This document shows positions 62,464-64,000 of a stretch of DNA of 64,000 nucleotides, piece by piece. The stretch lies in NCBI GenBank assembly GCA_965261685.1, contig CBDHDI010000026.1, forward strand, positions 248,001 to 312,000, in the 5' to 3' direction. The translations under genes were made by a program, and so were the position numbers. The DNA is from VXMT01 sp965261685. Its GTDB lineage: Bacteria > Chloroflexota > Dehalococcoidia > UBA2979. The number at the start of each line of letters is the position of its first letter. Position 1 is the first letter of the stretch. The notes below the pieces were generated by a model, which did no database searches, was not told the origin of the DNA, and was given only the letters and a program-made list of their open reading frames with translations.

Positions 62464-63996
62464 GTGACAGTGAAGCAGTCCGAAGAAGCACGACGCTACG
62501 TACTCGAAGGGGTGATGGCCGGAGATCTGCGAGCCTCGCAGGCCGCCGAGATCCTGGGCGTCAGCGAGCGACACGCGTGGCGGCTCCTCGCCGCCTACCG
62601 TGCGCGCGGAACCGCCGCGCTGGAGCACGGCAACCGCGGGCGCCGTCCGCACAACGCCGTCCCGGCCGTCGTCGCCTCGGCCGTGGTGCGCTTCGCCAGC
62701 ACCCGCTACCCGGGAGCGAACCACACCCACCTCGCCGAGCTGCTCTGGGAGCACGAGGGCCTGGACGTGAGCAGTTGGACCGTCCGCCGGCTCCTGGCGC
62801 GGGCCGGCATCGCGAGTCCCCGCCGCCGCCGGCCGCCCGAGCACCGTGTCCGGCGTGAGCGGATGCCCCGCGAGGGCATGCTGCTCCAGGTCGACGGCAG
62901 CCACCACGCCTGGCTCGAGCAACGAGGCCCGCGCTTCGCCTTGCTGCTCGCCGTCGACGATGCGACCGGCGCAGCCGTGCACGCCCTCTTCCGCCCCGTC
63001 GAGGACGCGCGCGGCTACTTCCTCCTGCTGGAGGAGATCGTCCGGCGCTGCGGCATCCCGCTCGCCCTCTATAGCGACCGTCACGGCGTCTTCAAAGCCT
63101 CCTCCGACGGACGGCGGGGCCTGAAGGTCGCAACCCAATTCGCGCGGGCGATGCGGGAACTCGGGATCACCCAGATCTTCGCCCGCTCACCGCAGGCCAA
63201 GGGCCGCGTAGAACGTGCCGCAGGGACGTTCCAGGACCGCCTGGTGACCGAACTCAGCGACGCCTCGGCTTCCACCATCGCCGAGGCCCAGACCGTGCTC
63301 GAGCGCTTCCTGCCGCGCTTCAACGCCCGCTTCCGGGTCCCGGCGGCAGAGCCCGAGGTGGCCTACCGCGCGCTCGACCGCGCGCTCCCGCTCGGCTCCA
63401 TCCTCGGCTTCCGGCACCCCCGCAGCGTCGCGCGCGACAACACGGTCAAGTACCGCTGGCGCACGCTCCAGCTGCTGCCCGGGCCCGAGCGGACCAGCTA
63501 CGCCGGGGTGCAGGTCGAGGTGCTGGAGCGGCCGGGCGGCGAGCTCTCCGTCCTGCACCAGGGGGAGACCATCGCCTCGCGCGAGGCGCCGCCGCGCGCC
63601 GGGGTGCTGAGGGCGGCGCGCTCCGAGCTGGCCCGGAACCCGAATCACGAGCGCATCGCCTCAGGGCTCGGCTCCGGAGGAGCACCGCGGCGGCTCCCCG
63701 TGGCGCCTGCCGTCCCGGCGGTGGAGGGTGCGCCCAACGGGGCCGCCGTGAAGCCCGAGCCCGGGAGCAAGCAGCTCCGCCCACCCACGCCCCGGCAGCT
63801 CGCTCGCTGGAAGGCGATCCAGCAGGCGCAGCTGCAGGGGCTCTCGATGCGGGCGACCGCCAGGCTGCTCGGGATCTCCCGCGTCACCGTCAGCAGCTAC
63901 GTCCGGGCCAACGGCGTGCCTGGACGCCGGAACGGCGCTGCGGCATCCTCCGACGGAAGCGGCGGCACTGACAAAGTCGCTGCTCTCTTGCACTGA
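62464..63996 (+). CDS. ISNCY-type DDE transposase
   Basis: A 510-residue transposase. An N-terminal helix-turn-helix (LRASQAAEILGVSERHAWRLL) is followed by a second DNA-binding part, then the integrase-like core: LLQVDGSHHAWLE (Asp), ALYSDRHGVFKA (Asp) and QAKGRVERAAGTFQDRL (Glu). An unusual C-terminal extension ends with another helix-turn-helix (LSMRATARLLGISRVTVSSYV). The start is GTG 62464. The stop lies 4 bases before the window end. Confidence 0.9.
   Translation: MTVKQSEEARRYVLEGVMAGDLRASQAAEILGVSERHAWRLLAAYRARGTAALEHGNRGRRPHNAVPAVVASAVVRFASTRYPGANHTHLAELLWEHEGLDVSSWTVRRLLARAGIASPRRRRPPEHRVRRERMPREGMLLQVDGSHHAWLEQRGPRFALLLAVDDATGAAVHALFRPVEDARGYFLLLEEIVRRCGIPLALYSDRHGVFKASSDGRRGLKVATQFARAMRELGITQIFARSPQAKGRVERAAGTFQDRLVTELSDASASTIAEAQTVLERFLPRFNARFRVPAAEPEVAYRALDRALPLGSILGFRHPRSVARDNTVKYRWRTLQLLPGPERTSYAGVQVEVLERPGGELSVLHQGETIASREAPPRAGVLRAARSELARNPNHERIASGLGSGGAPRRLPVAPAVPAVEGAPNGAAVKPEPGSKQLRPPTPRQLARWKAIQQAQLQGLSMRATARLLGISRVTVSSYVRANGVPGRRNGAAASSDGSGGTDKVAALLH
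63967..63985 (-). repeat. Right-end motif of the ISNCY-type element
   Basis: Read on the minus strand this is GAGCAGCGACTTTGTCAGT, matching the left motif with two differences. It overlaps the last codons of the transposase gene. A further partial copy (ACTGACAAA) lies at 63992-64000. Confidence 0.75.
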
Positions 63997-64000
63997 CAAA

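Larger units (their letters stand above)
60735..64000 (+). mobile_element. ISNCY-type element, left end interrupted, right end beyond window
   Basis: The motif GAGCAGCGATTCTGTCAGT occurs at 62425-62443 and, inverted with two mismatches, at 63967-63985. A further left copy with one mismatch (TCGGTCAGT) is at 60735-60753. A partial second right copy (ACTGACAAA) touches the window end. Each end therefore carries iterated copies, about 25-27 bp apart once the inserted IS1380 element is removed. The transposase is at 62464-63996. The outer tips are not fixed. Confidence 0.75.

Overview
The window is very GC-rich and reads like an accessory catabolic region of a free-living aerobic bacterium. The gene set is expanded LLM-class flavin enzymes, short-chain dehydrogenases, acyl-CoA dehydrogenases, Cys-less thiolases paired with DUF35 proteins, cyclase-family hydrolases, Tat-exported lipoprotein transporters, LRR and RCC1-type surface proteins and many toxin-antitoxin pairs. 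This suits a Chloroflexota (Dehalococcoidia/SAR202-type) genome best. Actinomycetota is the main alternative. There is no rRNA, tRNA or other marker gene here, so the assignment is inference.

Layout. 1-12.1 kb: the start of an LLM oxidoreductase, a phd/vapC pair, an amidohydrolase, a haloalkane-dehalogenase-like hydrolase, an SDR, methyltransferase, sulfite-oxidase-like enzyme, K+ channel, cyclase, electron-transfer flavoprotein (etfBA), PHP phosphoesterase and a fitAB pair. 12.2-27 kb: Cys-less thiolases with a DUF35 partner, an AbrB/PIN pair, a 7 x 122-bp array made of copies of a VOC gene's 3' end, an alpha/beta hydrolase without a nucleophile, an LLM oxidoreductase, a halogenase-like flavoenzyme, an LRR protein, three acyl-CoA dehydrogenases and a thioredoxin-like lipoprotein. 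27-36 kb: RibD-like reductase, LOG-family protein, a 14-repeat RCC1 lipoprotein, a membrane protein with a duplicated domain, and a csoR-DDAH-copA copper operon with a clear palindromic operator. 36-47.4 kb: a serine hydrolase, MaoC protein, carboxylesterase, Dpp-type transporter (SBP plus two permeases, no ATPase), methyltransferase, and an Fbp-type fused permease plus ATPase (no SBP) ending in an 8 x 41-bp hairpin array. 47.4-60 kb: acyl-CoA ligase coupled to clpS, a degraded toxin-antitoxin pair, GDPD, a second thiolase/DUF35 operon, a PanE-like reductase-SDR-MBL-acyl-CoA dehydrogenase run, a kinase, a solo HicB and a second cyclase that appears to start at ATC. 60-64 kb: an LRR gene cut off by an ISNCY-type element that itself carries an IS1380-family element in its left end.

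How it works together: the acyl-CoA dehydrogenases would pass electrons to EtfBA. The MaoC hydratase, SDRs, Cys-less thiolase/DUF35 pairs and acyl-CoA ligase fit side-chain or branched-acyl degradation. The LLM, halogenase-like, dehalogenase and cyclase enzymes would act on unusual organic substrates.

The least explained signal is recurrent. At four unrelated genes the last codons together with the stop codon are tandemly repeated downstream, with periods of 122, 41, 37 and 15 bp. In the 122-bp array all variable sites I see in the coding tail are synonymous.
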